A stretch of DNA of 53,714 bases. Origin: Chara braunii (lineage: Eukaryota > Streptophyta > Charophyceae > Charales > Characeae). The notes below the pieces were generated by a model, which saw nothing but the letters and a program-made list of their open reading frames with translations, was not told the origin of the DNA and did not search any database. The translations under genes were made by a program, and so were the position numbers. The stretch spans positions 2,334,798-2,388,511 of the forward strand of contig BFEA01000178.1 in assembly GCA_003427395.1 (NCBI GenBank). The letters are read 5' to 3'. The number at the start of each line of letters is the position of its first letter. Positions within the stretch are counted from its first letter, which is position 1. Below, piece after piece: positions 9,827 through 21,450 of the stretch.

Positions 9827-11065
9827 TTACAACTGAGGTTCCTGCAACTGGTTTTCGTCAAAACAGCCTACGATCGACATATGGAGATCCCTCCGACAGG
9901 CCTGCAAAGCTTCCACCGCCTGCCGCGTCAGAGGGCGGCAGTACAGCAGGCTTAAAGAGCGCAAGCTCTTGCATCCTTTTCCAATGACATCAAGGCCAGC
10001 ATCCNTCACGTGAGCCCCTCCCAACCATAGGACTTCTAATTGCGGAAAGTGTTCCACAATCACTCTTATGTTCTCCACCCCAAGGACTTCGAAGGAATNA
10101 ATGCCGTAGCCCAGTTCTTCGCGGAAGATAAGCTGCAGACAGACTAAGTTTGGAAAGCCTGACGCGAGAATCCTAACGCATTCGGATAACCTTGCACAAA
10201 TCGAGTAATCCATGAAGCCCAGTGAAAGCGCTCGAACCCGAGAACAGCCCTCAACAAACACTTTGAANGCACAGGTAGACAGTTCGAGACCCGTGTCGCA
10301 AGGACTGAGAGTTCCAAAAGTTTGAAGACGGACCGATTNGAGAAGCGGACAATTCTTCCCGACAAACTCCAGGAGTGAGTCGGGGCAGTAATCTATGGAG
10401 AGATGTCTCACCTGACCTAACGAACGCAGAATCACAGCCTTTGAGATGGAGAGACAGAGCTTATCGACTCCAACCAGGAGCACATCGACTCCAAGCTCGC
10501 GCTCTTCGACAGCTAAGAATTCCAAATCCGCCTCGGACGGCTCCTGATCCTCATCGCGCGTTTCGTCATTCGAAAACGAAACAGGCACCTCGTCGTACAA
10601 AGCCCGCCGCCGTCGATTCCGTCGTTCCTCAAAGAGTTCCTCAAACGCTTTCCGTCGTTCCTCAAAGAGTTCCCCGTGCAGTTCAGCCAGGTCGGCGAGC
10701 ATCCAGCAGGCAGGATGTGAAGATGCTCGCCGCCAATTCCAGCACACGGTCCCCACACGGAACTTATCTCGAACGGGGAGCAGGTTGAAGATGAAGGCAA
10801 GCACGTCAATCGGCATATTGGACCAGTCGGCGTTAGCGTCAACTAACCCACGGTCCATATCCTCCACGGGCTTGCAAGGCTCGCCATCTCCAGCCTCAGC
10901 CTCAGAACCCCTCCTCGTCGCCATGGAAGCTTCCCTTGGATGGGCCTTACCTTTNCCCCCCACTTCTATGTCACCTAAACCATGCTCAATCTCATCCACG
11001 TGCTTGCAAGGTTCGCCCTTCCCACTGTCCCCAGCCTCAGCCTCAGAAACCCACCTGTTCGCCAT
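9827..11065 (-). CDS. F-box / leucine-rich-repeat protein
   Basis: A 412-codon uninterrupted frame, the best host-gene candidate here. Residues about 80-125 form an F-box (MPIDVLAFIFNLLP, then VCWNWRRAS and an aromatic-containing ACWMLADL), which would bind SKP1 in an SCF ubiquitin ligase. An acidic/basic linker has a duplicated ELFEERR block. From about residue 200 leucine-rich repeats follow (VRHLSIDYC, LLEFVGKNCP, LEVLWLGGAHV.DAGLDVIGKGC, SLRSLSLLYC), probably the substrate-binding face. Length and order fit plant FBL/SKIP-type proteins. The N-terminus is a 47-codon tandem duplication, so Met1 (11,065) and Met48 (10,922) are alternative starts. Five N positions fall inside. It has no introns in the frame, so a retrocopy is possible. 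A GA repeat lies just upstream, then an assembly gap. Confidence 0.85.
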   Translation of the reverse strand: MANRWVSEAEAGDSGKGEPCKHVDEIEHGLGDIEVGXKGKAHPREASMATRRGSEAEAGDGEPCKPVEDMDRGLVDANADWSNMPIDVLAFIFNLLPVRDKFRVGTVCWNWRRASSHPACWMLADLAELHGELFEERRKAFEELFEERRNRRRRALYDEVPVSFSNDETRDEDQEPSEADLEFLAVEERELGVDVLLVGVDKLCLSISKAVILRSLGQVRHLSIDYCPDSLLEFVGKNCPLLXSVRLQTFGTLSPCDTGLELSTCXFKVFVEGCSRVRALSLGFMDYSICARLSECVRILASGFPNLVCLQLIFREELGYGIXSFEVLGVENIRVIVEHFPQLEVLWLGGAHVXDAGLDVIGKGCKSLRSLSLLYCRPLTRQAVEALQACRRDLHMSIVGCFDENQLQEPQL

Positions 11066-11102
11066 GGAAGCTTCCCTAAGATGGCCCTTCCCTTACCCCC
11101 CC

Positions 11103-11105
<3 letters not shown>
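10860..11105 (-). repeat. 141-bp in-frame tandem duplication at the F-box gene start
   Basis: GCCATGGAAGCTTCCCT occurs at 10,920 and again at 11,061, 141 bp apart, and the flanking codons (SEAEAGD, GEPCK, GLxD) repeat too. The duplication includes the ATG and its context, so the gene has two equivalent starts in one frame. Confidence 0.85.

Positions 11106-11143
<38 letters not shown>
11104..11143. repeat. (CT)n microsatellite beside gap
   Basis: CT run that ends at the N gap. On the minus strand it is a GA tract about 40 bp upstream of the F-box start codon. Confidence 0.95.
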
Positions 11144-11758
11144 NNNNNNNNNNNNNNNNNNNNNNNNNNNNNNNNNNNNNNNNNNNNNNNNNNNNNNNNN
11201 NNNNNNNNNNNNNNNNNNNNNNNNNNNNNNNNNNNNNNNNNNNNNNNNNNNNNNNNNNNNNNNNNNNNNNNNNNNNNNNNNNNNNNNNNNNNNNNNNNNN
11301 NNNNNNNNNNNNNNNNNNNNNNNNNNNNNNNNNNNNNNNNNNNNNNNNNNNNNNNNNNNNNNNNNNNNNNNNNNNNNNNNNNNNNNNNNNNNNNNNNNNN
11401 NNNNNNNNNNNNNNNNNNNNNNNNNNNNNNNNNNNNNNNNNNNNNNNNNNNNNNNNNNNNNNNNNNNNNNNNNNNNNNNNNNNNNNNNNNNNNNNNNNNN
11501 NNNNNNNNNNNNNNNNNNNNNNNNNNNNNNNNNNNNNNNNNNNNNNNNNNNNNNNNNNNNNNNNNNNNNNNNNNNNNNNNNNNNNNNNNNNNNNNNNNNN
11601 NNNNNNNNNNNNNNNNNNNNNNNNNNNNNNNNNNNNNNNNNNNNNNNNNNNNNNNNNNNNNNNNNNNNNNNNNNNNNNNNNNNNNNNNNNNNNNNNNNNN
11701 NNNNNNNNNNNNNNNNNNNNNNNNNNNNNNNNNNNNNNNNNNNNNNNNNNNNNNNNNN
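11144..11758. other. Assembly gap (615 N)
   Basis: Unbroken N run. It removes the promoter of the F-box gene and the head of the SINE that follows. Confidence 0.99.
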
Positions 11759-12184
11759 GCACGCAAGTGGCATTCAGAAGGTTCTGGGTTCAATCCCCAT
11801 TGGCCTCATGTACCTTCCTGGGCAAGCTTGGCGCCCGCCACCTAGAGATATGCCGTTGGTCCCCCNGAGTGGCATTGAGCAGAGTCTGCTGATGTTCATA
11901 GGGGGAGGGGACCGGAGGGGAGGCACAGTGACTGGCCCATCGAAGAAGCTCGGTCCTGATGCTACCTGCTGACCCCTGGCCGGTATTGCCCACCTGCTGT
12001 AGCAGGTATCGCACCTGCTGGTGGGTGCAGCTCCCNCATGTTCCCTCGCTAGAGGCTTGAGCACGGATGTGGCTGCTACGGGGTTCCCCCTAATACTATA
12101 ACTTCCTGTCCAGATTTGACAGGTAATTGAATTGGTTGGGCTTAAAGAATTANCCTTTTTCATTGAAAAAAAAAAGAAGAAAAG
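11759..12184 (+). mobile_element. tRNA-derived SINE, 5' truncated by gap
   Basis: A pol III B-box-like GGTTCAATCCC lies at 11,787-11,797, followed by a body of about 370 bp and an A-rich tail at 12,166-12,184. The body matches, inverted, 26,791-27,220. The A-box part is lost in the gap. It has no coding capacity. It sits directly upstream of LINE copy 1, which may have supplied its retrotransposition machinery, though no shared 3' end was found. Confidence 0.75.
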
Positions 12185-12569
12185 AACTGTTAAAATACAG
12201 ACGTGAGCACAGCGGGGTGAGCTCCCCTGGGCAGCTCANTTCAACAATGATATCTGGAAGGGGGGCGGGCGTTAGGCGCGGGTGCGAGCGCACTCCGGCC
12301 TAGCGCTACCGGTTCGGCAGAATCGGTNCTATAGACTCGTACTGCCTGCACGTTGTGGGGGAACGACAACTCCACCAATCCTCGCTGATTCCGGCTATAC
12401 CGGCAGCCAACCCCCAAGTTAGGGAGGGAGGAGAGGGGAGGACGGTGGCCTGAGGCGTCTTTCGCAGTAAACTGAGAGTGTAACAAAGTGACGAGACGTG
12501 GCGCTCAAGGAGCGCGCGCGTCTAGGGTATGGAATAGGAGTACGAAGCGTAGAAACGACTGAGGGAGTT

Positions 12570-15448
12570 ATGGCGGCTGTACCAGCCCNGTCACAGGGNC
12601 AACACATGCAGGATGACGAAGCTGAAAGAATATGAGCTCTCATGGAAAAATGTTACGATGATGGCATCTTTCCAGCGAATATAGGAAGGGAGATTGGAAA
12701 GGCGGAGCTGCATGATGACTACGGTCTCTTCATCCTAGATGACGGCATCGACGATTTANTTATAAACTGGNNTAAGGAGAGAACAGTTATCGTCATTTTC
12801 CAAGTCAAGGACCAAACTCTCAGCCTCTCTCACAGAGAACAGCTACTTCGTATTTACGAGGATGGCTGGTACCNGGATCTAGTTATGAACCCGTCAGGAA
12901 AGCGAGGGAGGACTCATGGAGAGGGACCAAACGTCATGTCCTATGTGGCAAGATCAACAAAAATTGCCCAGTGGATGACGTCCCTTGGAGCAGCGGAGAT
13001 CCCATGCAGAGGTGGCAGCTTCAAAGTACTCTTCAAACCATGGATGACACGAGCGGAGTTCGACCGGATGCGAAATCAGGAGCAGGCTTCGCGATTCANG
13101 CTGATAGCTCTTCGGGTGCCTTTGGTGGCAATGTTCTCTCTGCAGAAGGCGGTGGAACAGAACTTCGGCCCAGTGGTCANNATGCATCCTCCGGACAAGA
13201 AGGAGGGAGANCCCTCCCTAGGCAACGTGAAGATTGATTGTGATCCGAGTGTTCGAAACTCCTATAGGGATTGGTTGTACGTACGGAGCAAAGATGGGGA
13301 AGATCTGGAGATCAGAATCGCTACACAAGATTCTCCTTTCTGCAACAAACGTCTTTGGTGGTTTCACACCAAAGACGATCCGGAATGCCCGCGGTACAAC
13401 GAAGAAATGCCGGCGAATAGGAGAAGAGGGCGAGGGAGAGGAGGCAGAGGTGGGTGGGGTGGCTGGGGCAGAGGGAATACCGGAAGTGGAAGGGGCCAGG
13501 GTCCTTCGGGCTCAAACTCCCCACCCCCCCCTTCCCCCCCCCCACCCCACCCCGCGCCTTCAAATGGACACTCGCTACCCCCACCACAAGGAAGTCAAGG
13601 AAGTGCATACAAGTTCATACAACCACTCACGATCAGGAGGAGGACAACATCATGGGGGAACGGAACAACAAGTGGGAGGTCAATACCAAGGCCAGCACCA
13701 AGGTGGAGGGCATAACCAAGGGGGAGGACAACGACAAGGAGGAAGTCAACAACAAGGAGGTCAGTCACACTCAAGGGAAGGGCAACANCAACTTAAGCGT
13801 TTCACACCAGGAACAGGGACAGCGACAAGGAGGAGGAGATCAACACTTAAGCGGTGGTGCTTTGGATATGCAGCGAAACTGGCAGCAAGGACATCTCCAA
13901 CAGAAGGCATCGCATAGAGAACAGTCATCTTTCTTCTTGGGACATGAGGTGGGTGGCGGTCAACTGCCACAGCTGGGTATCGCCGCAGTAAGAACGTTCA
14001 ATGAGAACGCCACAGGGAGTGGCGTCAATAAGGATGCATGTAGATACGTGGCGTTGCAGCCGCAGTCAGCAGGAATGTTAGGGGGGATACCCCTAGGAAG
14101 CAATATGCTTCAGGGACAGGGAATGAATGGCTTCCCTTCAGCATCGGTAGGTAATCACCAAACCTCAGCATCTCTCCCGTCTGTAGGAGTCAACTTACCG
14201 TATGGGTTATCCGAGTATGGTAACGTAACGACCCCCCCTTTAGGTCTGTATAAGTCGGCTGTAGGGTATGGCGTGGCACCTATGGCAGGTCACGCTAGTT
14301 ACGTCACTTCACACGTAAACCCGGGTTTTGAATATTGCTCATATCCCAGGTTCAGCCCTGTAACGACCCGGATCTCCAGCAGCGTTTTCAAATCGACCAC
14401 CTCTGACTGGGATGTGCACTACTCTTCCTTATCAAGAACGCTCTCTTCGAGTAGGGGCACAGGTTTGGCGTCTTCACTCCAGGTGAACAAGGAGAGTTCC
14501 AGTGGAATACTGATTGATGCCACCACGGAAGGGGAGGGAAGGAGAAAGAACCAGAAGGGCACTCAAGGCCACGCGTTAGTGCAAGGTACAGAACAGAAAC
14601 TCAGTACCGTNAACACTTCAAGATTGGGAAGGGCAACAGATGCGGCTCCTTGCAAATCTAGAAGGGTAGGAGCGGAAGGAANGGGGNAAATCACAAGGGA
14701 AGAAGAAGAGGACGATATCAAAATAAGGAGTATGGCATCGTCACTATCCCTAGGAAANGAACCAGGACAAATAGGGAACGCTGGCGCTCTGNCTAAGGAA
14801 ACGGGCCCTCAGGGCAAGTTGAAACCTAGTCAAGCAGTCACCACCACCAGTTACTTAGTGATATTAGGGATTATGCCTTTTCCTCAGGGTCTGAAACTCA
14901 TGGCCTTGCCTTCGCANGATGATANCCTTTCCTTACCAATGATATCTGTGTCTGTGNCCCCCCCCNCCCGCTCAATCTTGCTCCCCCTGCTTGAATCCTT
15001 TTTTGGAACGAAATTGCGTCACCGCCTGATTCCTGGAATTCGGTTAGGGAGGAAATCACGGAAAATGTCAGATTCTCAATCAANANCCTTCTTCATAGCG
15101 ATCGTGGATCTAAAACAATCAGGGGAGGCAGAGGGGGATTGGGAAAAAGCAGGTGGAAAATGGATTCCGGCTGATTGGTTTGCCTCAACAGAGACCCCNG
15201 AATTAACATGGGTGATTCTCCAGCCAGGAATTGACGGTCGGTTGATAGCGGAATTTTGTATCTCCCTGCCGAGTGATAGACAATTGATGTCGCCANGACT
15301 TAGGAATGTGCTGAAAATCGCATGGTTGGAANCTTGCACTGGATCTGCGAGCACGACACCGAGAAGAAGGAAGAANGACAAAACGGAAAAACGGACCACA
15401 TCCAATGAATCANCCGGTCGCAAGGACAACCCATATGAGCAAGCTTAA
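12570..15448 (+). pseudogene. LINE ORF1 (nucleic-acid-binding protein), copy 1
   Basis: The frame opens at ATG 12,570 but has a TGA at about 12,633 where copy 2 has an arginine (ERVRD), consistent with CGA to TGA decay. Residues following MEKCYDDGIF resemble the DUF4283-like N-terminal region of plant LINE ORF1, with a FKPW motif near 13,050. The zinc knuckle at about 13,335-13,395 has lost its second cysteine (arginine instead) and has altered spacing. An RGG-type basic-glycine stretch follows near 13,420-13,500. The frame then slips in a C-run near 13,530 and again near 13,800; between them is a G/Q-rich stretch. The rest runs open to TAA at 15,446-15,448. Confidence 0.8.
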
Positions 15449-18400
15449 AATTGCTACGTGGAACNTTCGTGGTTTAGGGGACTCAAACGACCGACANAAA
15501 AAATCGAGATTCAAGACATGGGTACATGAAGAAGGAATAAACATCGCGCTCCCCCAGGAAACTAAGTTAAACGAAGATAAAATAAAGGAAATTCGAAGAT
15601 GGTGGACAGGGCCCCAATTTTGGGCCCCGGCGCAGGATTCAAGAGGGGGGGTTGCGATTCTAATCCACAAGAAGATGAATCTTACGATTTTGGACCACCT
15701 AGAGGACTTTTGGGGTAGGTGGGCTTGGGTCTCCTTTACCTATGAAGATAAATAATGGGCCGTAATGTCGGTATATGCTCCTGCGATCTACGGTGAATGT
15801 CTCTCCTTTTTCTCGGAATNGCCTTATCTTTTTCCGGAGGTAGAGAACCGTATAGTGGGCGGGGATTGGAACACACTGCTAAACCCAGGATAAGACTCAC
15901 CGGAGCCCAAAACCACTCGGGCGGACACAGTGNAATTGTTATTCATCATTGAACAGCAGGACTTCGTGGATCCCTACCGCGTATNTAACCCCCTGGAACC
16001 AGGCTATACTTGGCTCTCCAGCCAACGCTTTCCTAACAGACTTTCCCCCCGGAGACGCCTCGACTATTTTTTAGTCAAGGCCGAAGCGTGGGAAACACTG
16101 ACAGAGATCGGTTTGCATCCACAAATCCTTTCGGACCACAGGCCGGTGGTAGCGCAGTTCCAAATGTCCGGGACACTTCAAAGGGGTAGAGGGATTTTTC
16201 GCCTAAACACAAATAATTTGCAGGTGCAGTCGGTTAAAGACTGGTGCTCACAACACTGGAGGGACTGGGAAAGAGCNAGGGATCAGTCTCCCTNTGAGAA
16301 TGAATGGTTCGATGCTGGTCTACGGATCACTTCGAAAGCCATGGACATCTTTTCTAGAATCCTGGCTTACGGACGCCACAAGGACGAAGACGAATGCAAA
16401 TAAAAAATACTGGCGGCAGAGGGCCACTTCTGGGAACACCCCATTTCTGATACCTACTGGGAGCATGAGAGGGACAGATGGATGTGGAAGTAGGAGGAAA
16501 TACAGGTACGAAAGCTGGAATGTTGGGCTAGGAGAGCTAGAGAAAGAGGAATGTTGCAAGCGGACAGGATGACAAAAGAAACTTTCCAACGACTCCTACC
16601 GCCAAAGTTNCATACAACACTGAGAGAACTGGAACATCCCTTTCTCGCACAAGCAGACGTGGCCACAGAAATGGAAACCATCTGTCGCTATGCGCAAACG
16701 TACTTCAGCGACATCCTGACCTCTCGAAGGCCGGCCGGAGAATCCNCGACAGACCTAAGAGAGGNCAGGGAGTTTTGGCAAGCAACTAAGTCATCACTTG
16801 CGCAGTCAGAGAGGCTGTCGCTGGACANACCCCTGTCCCTGGAGGAGAAAACAGAAGCAAGGAAAGTGCTGGCTAAAGGAAAGTGTCCGGGGNATGATGG
16901 TCTTCTGGCGGAGTACTNTGAAGTAGTTTGGCAGCAGATAGCACCACTTCTGCTCCAAATATACAACAAAGTTCTAACAGGAGGATGCCTCACCACGGAC
17001 ATGTCAAGAGGGATTATTTCCTTACTGTACAAAAAAGGTAACACCAAAAATATAAGGAACTATCGTCCGATTTCCTTGCTGAATGTTAGTTATAAAATAC
17101 TAGCAAAAGCACTGGCCATCCGCCTTGCTCCTCTTCTCCCGCAGCTAGTGGCCATAGACCAGGGANCTTTTGTAAAAGGTCGCTCGATTATGGACAATAT
17201 CATGATGGCTATTGAGGCACTGGAAGTGGTAGGTAAGGAGGACAGAGCAGTAGCCATTATGATGTTAGATCTTGAGAAAGCCTATGATCAAGTTAACTGG
17301 ATTTTTGTGCAAGCGACACTGGAATTAATGAACTTCGGCCCAAATTTCACACGATGGGTAACTATAATGTATTCGCTATCCACGACTGAAGTCCTTGTTA
17401 ATGGGGTACTATCCGAGGAATTTAGTCTGACTCGATTGCTCAGGCAAGGCCGTCCCCTAGCCCCACTGCTGTTCGTAGTTCAGATGGAGGTGGTCTTGAA
17501 CGCAACTAGGGCACACCCACAAATTATTGCCCTTANAATCCGCCCCCAGGTGCAGTTAACAGTCGGTGCGATTGCAGACCACCTTTTGGCAATTTGCCAA
17601 AACACGAAGGAATCCTTGACTGCCATGAAGGAAGTACTAGACCAATACTGTTTACTGTGGGAAGCCATGATTAACTAGGATAAGTCGATTTTTTTTCCTA
17701 CCAGAATCCTACGAGCTTCAAGTTTCATACGGTATGAAACGGATCCAAAGCAGCAATTCGGACAGATACATGGGCGGACACCAGGTGTCCTTTTCACACT
17801 GCCAACAGACACATGATGCCATTCTGCTTGGTAAACTTCTAGCAAAGATTGAACGGTGTCGTCAATCAGGTANTCTTTCACTGCTAGAGAGAGCAATGAC
17901 CCTCAACACAACAGTTTTTCCTCTTCTGTGGTTTGTCTTTGCGATAAGGCTTTCGTCCAAGTCAACACTGTCAAAGATACTAGAAGCTAGTGCCAGATTC
18001 CTGTGGAGCCCAGAAAGGAAAGAAGGAAGATGTATGTCCAAACTNGCGTNGAGGAAGGTAACTACCTCCTTCGCACTGGGTGGTCTAAATGTTAGAGACC
18101 CAGTCACCCATAACTTAGCTCTCTTGGCAAAATTGTTGATTAAGGTTGCTACTTTAGAAGACGAAAGAGCATGGGTTTGGTTAGCAGAGTACATTCTGCA
18201 GTATGAGTGGGACTTGATACGTAAGGAAGACGTATGGGTGTGTACACAAATGGATTCATACCTACGCAGGGGCTCTACATCACAGGTCTGGTCCAGTATA
18301 CTCAAAGCCTGGCGGAAACTGAGGTCACCAGAGGTGGAAGTGAAGTCTAAAGCGGAGGTGCTCAGACAGAACCTATTTGATAACAAGAAGATTTTGAACC

Positions 18401-18955
18401 TGATAGGAGAGGCATTCCCTGCTACGGCCGGCAAAAGGAACTTTGGAAGAAAGTGGATTGAACGTGGGGTAGTGACAGTGAGTGACATGTGGGATGAACA
18501 GGAAGAAAGATGGCTCACAGAAGAGGAATTGAGAAGAAAGCTGGGAGAANTAGCTCAAGTGGGTCCAAGGAGAGAAGATTTGGTGGCAGCATTCCCGGAG
18601 GNANGGTTTGAACTTCTGGCCCGAGATGNCCCAGAAGAACGGTTCTGGTACCAATTGACTAAGGAAGAAGAAGGAGACCCGGGGTATGGCCACGTTATAT
18701 CGAATGAGGGAGACACAGTGATAGTGGAAGAATGAAAGGAACGATCNGAGAACAAGGGACAGATCTGCTACGATGGAACTTCGNCAAGAACGTCGGAAGA
18801 CTTTGGGAATCAGGTTAGAGTCCTGATTCNGCCTAGATGGCGTACATGCAAACCATTGAAGCTACTGTGTGGAGGCAAACCTCTGAAGAAGCTACGGATT
18901 GATCCACAGGACCAAGAATGGAAGAAAGTGGGTCAAAAAAACTCACCTGGGCAAC
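15435..18955 (+). pseudogene. LINE ORF2 (endonuclease and reverse transcriptase), copy 1
   Basis: It starts at ATG 15,435, inside the end of ORF1. An APE-type endonuclease covers about 15,440-16,190: KIATWN and RGLGD at the start, GGDWN near 15,860, RRRLDYF near 16,055 and SDHRPV near 16,130. Reverse transcriptase covers about 16,830-17,680 with KGKCPG.DG, YRPISLLNVSYK, LDLEKAYDQVNW and RQGRPLAPLLF. The catalytic (F/Y)ADD motif reads IADH, so one of the two aspartates is lost. Stops near 15,754 and 15,890 and frame changes near 16,400-16,550 and 17,680-17,730 also disable it. The C-terminus is missing. Confidence 0.85.
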
Positions 18956-19288
18956 TGCATCCTACACTCCGACCCTATCCGCCGCCGCCGGTTGCTTATC
19001 GGCCTAGCCGCCATCACCCANCCACCTTGCTTGCGTGAGGGTTGACACGACGAGCTTAGGATTCAGCCATGTNTGACCTGGCTTCGCGTGTAGGCTAGCC
19101 CATTACATCGATACCCCATACTAGACTTTGGAGTGGACTCACCATCTCCATCAACTCTCAGAATGAAGGTTTACACACACATACTTCAACTGTAGNCGGA
19201 AGCTGTCNNCAATTTCCNGGAGGCTGATGAAACGCTTGGAAATGTCCCTCAAAATCCTACGCCCCAACCACATGGGGGGGATGTAGGG

Positions 19289-21450
19289 ATGATTGGAGTG
19301 GATGGAGAAGCGGTGTCTCTTGTGCATCGGGCGGAAGAAGAAGAAGCAGTCAACGCTCAGAACCGATCCCCCCCGGCAGCAGAGACAAACTACTGGGCGG
19401 AGGAGGAACGGGTCAGAGACATGTTGACCAAATGTTTTGACACGGGAATCCTTTCCGCGGGGTGGGATATTGGCGAGTTGAAAGAGGAGGGGAATAAAAC
19501 CCATTTCACCTTGAACCCCTCACTTGATGAGATCAAGGTAAAATGGTTGAAGGAGAGGACCGTGACGATCANCCGCCAGGAAGGNTTGAAGAATCTCCCC
19601 AAGAAGATAAAGGAAGAGGTCATCCGACCGTTTGAAGATATCTGGATGGGGGAAGAAATGTTTGACCNTGCTATCACTCGAGGAAGAGTTTGTATTGAAT
19701 CGAGCAACGTCCTCTCGTATATTGCGAAGGACGCCAAAGTCACCGAACGGATGCTTCAAGAGGGAGAAACCAAAGTGGCGCTAAGGGGAAGATGGCATAG
19801 TATAGCTTTCAAGCCTTGGCAAACGAAGAAATAACTTCAGGATGCAAGGAAGGAAGCACCGCAGAACTATTTTTTGGATTAAGATTCTGGACGTCCCTAT
19901 CGATGCGTACTGCTACCTCGAATCCGCGGTGGAGCACTCAATTGGCCAAGTTCTCAAGGTGTACCCATCGGAAGGTGATGCAAGGACCCCACAACTCATC
20001 AACGTGAGAATCAATATGGCACTGGAGTCGCTTCCGAGGTTGAAAGAGACTCTCCTTTACAACCTTTCAAGGACAGTTGATCGAGCTCAAGGTAGCCAAC
20101 GCTCAGACTCCATGGTGCAGTCGCTGCCGTCGATACTTCCACGCNGTAAATGACTGTACGAGACAAAGGCGAAGAAGGGACCCGAGTCCAACTCCAAGCG
20201 GACCTTCTTCATCTAGTTGCAGGCATCAATCAAGCATCCAAGGAGGGCGAGGGCGTGGAGGGACACCATCCACACCAGGGAGATCGACTGGAAGACCTTT
20301 GGAATCACCTCCCATGACATCCAGTGCAGAGGGAGGAAGACCCAAGCAACTGTCTTATTCGAGCCCCATGGGGCCGCTAGGAGGCCGAAATCCCCACCCG
20401 AACCACCCGAGATCAGCGGGGATGACTATCAGAGACAACCCCTCCTTCTCGCCGGAAGCAAGAAGATCGAGGAAGGATAGAGGCGGTAACACCCCTCAGG
20501 AGGACACAGGTTCGGGCTTACACCCAACGAACCTTAGAGTAAACGAGGAGAGAAGTTGTGGCACCATGCCTCGTAGTGAAACGGGTGGCGGTGGAGTGGC
20601 AACCTCGTCAAATACCCCTCAACGACCCCTAGGAGCGACGCTCACACATGCCTCTTCAAGCTCAAGCCAAGGACCAAGGAAGGAGACGACTCCTACGAAG
20701 CTTCGAGGGAGACTGAGCAAGGACATGGACGCATTCAGGATTGAGGACGAAATTGACGCTGAACCTTCAACTTCGTCAACCCCGGGACAACATACACAGA
20801 AGCTCTCGGCCCAAGTTTCGACCAAAAGGAATCGACGTCAAGCTACCAGTTCCAAGGGCGGGGACCGGGATTGGGAGAAGTACCTGCTTCCTTTACTGTT
20901 CGTCGCAACTGCTGAAGGCACATTTGTGCTCGCCTGGGCGGTAGAACAAGGGGTAACATGTCTTCCTTCTCAACCCATCNCTGCACCCCCCATGCCACTG
21001 GATATTTTAAATATCACTTGTAGGATATACGGCTCCGAGATTGCTGTTAGGAATATCCCGGATATTCCCACTCCCCGCTTTTTTGTTGAACGCTCACAAA
21101 TTAGGGCTAAGTTTTTTACCCCTCTCCTCGATGCCAGGATCACTCTGGAGTCGCTGTTTAGATTGGTCAAACAGGGTCTTCGCCTGATCCTTATGGAATG
21201 GTTTGTGCATTCCAACCATCCGGAACTGACTAAAATCAGAGTGTTAGGGGAAGGAGACGCCTCTTGTCTAGGCCAGCTGAAGCANAAAATTTCTAAGGCA
21301 AGAGCATTGAATACTGCTTCCTTTTATGCATTTATTACACAGAGATGGGAGACAAGCCTTGGCACAAACATCTCTCAGTCTAGAGGTGTTGGGATCCCCT
21401 CACTTCGCATCCAATCTAGGCAGAACCCGGATTTGAATGCAGCAGTTTAG
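19289..21450 (+). pseudogene. LINE ORF1 with CCHC zinc knuckle, copy 2
   Basis: The start is ATG 19,289. The N-terminal region aligns with copy 1 (MLTKCFDTGIL, LKERTVTI, NVLSYIAKDAKV, AFKPW) and resembles DUF4283 of plant LINEs. The frame shifts near 19,830 and again near 20,070. At about 20,110-20,155 an intact knuckle CX2CX4HX4C (WCSRC, then H, then NDC) is followed by a basic run RQRRRRDP. A long Ser/Pro/Gly-rich low-complexity middle follows, then a more ordered C-terminal region from about 20,890 with membrane-unlike composition. It ends at TAG 21,448-21,450, overlapping ORF2. It would coat the LINE RNA; with two frameshifts it is not functional. Confidence 0.85.

Larger units (their letters stand above)
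12200..18955 (+). mobile_element. L1-like LINE, copy 1 (3' truncated)
   Basis: Two overlapping open frames follow a GC-rich leader at about 12,200-12,570. The order ORF1 (RNA-binding), ORF2 (endonuclease, reverse transcriptase) is that of plant L1 elements. Compared with copy 2 it stops at about 18,955, short of the C-terminal zinc-finger region, and has no poly(A) tail. Copy 2 starts right after it. The left edge is not defined. Confidence 0.85.

Noticed and set aside
10785-11972. Long open frames on both strands crossing 11,144-11,758
   Set aside because: They exist only because N codons do not stop translation; the real gene there is the minus-strand F-box gene.
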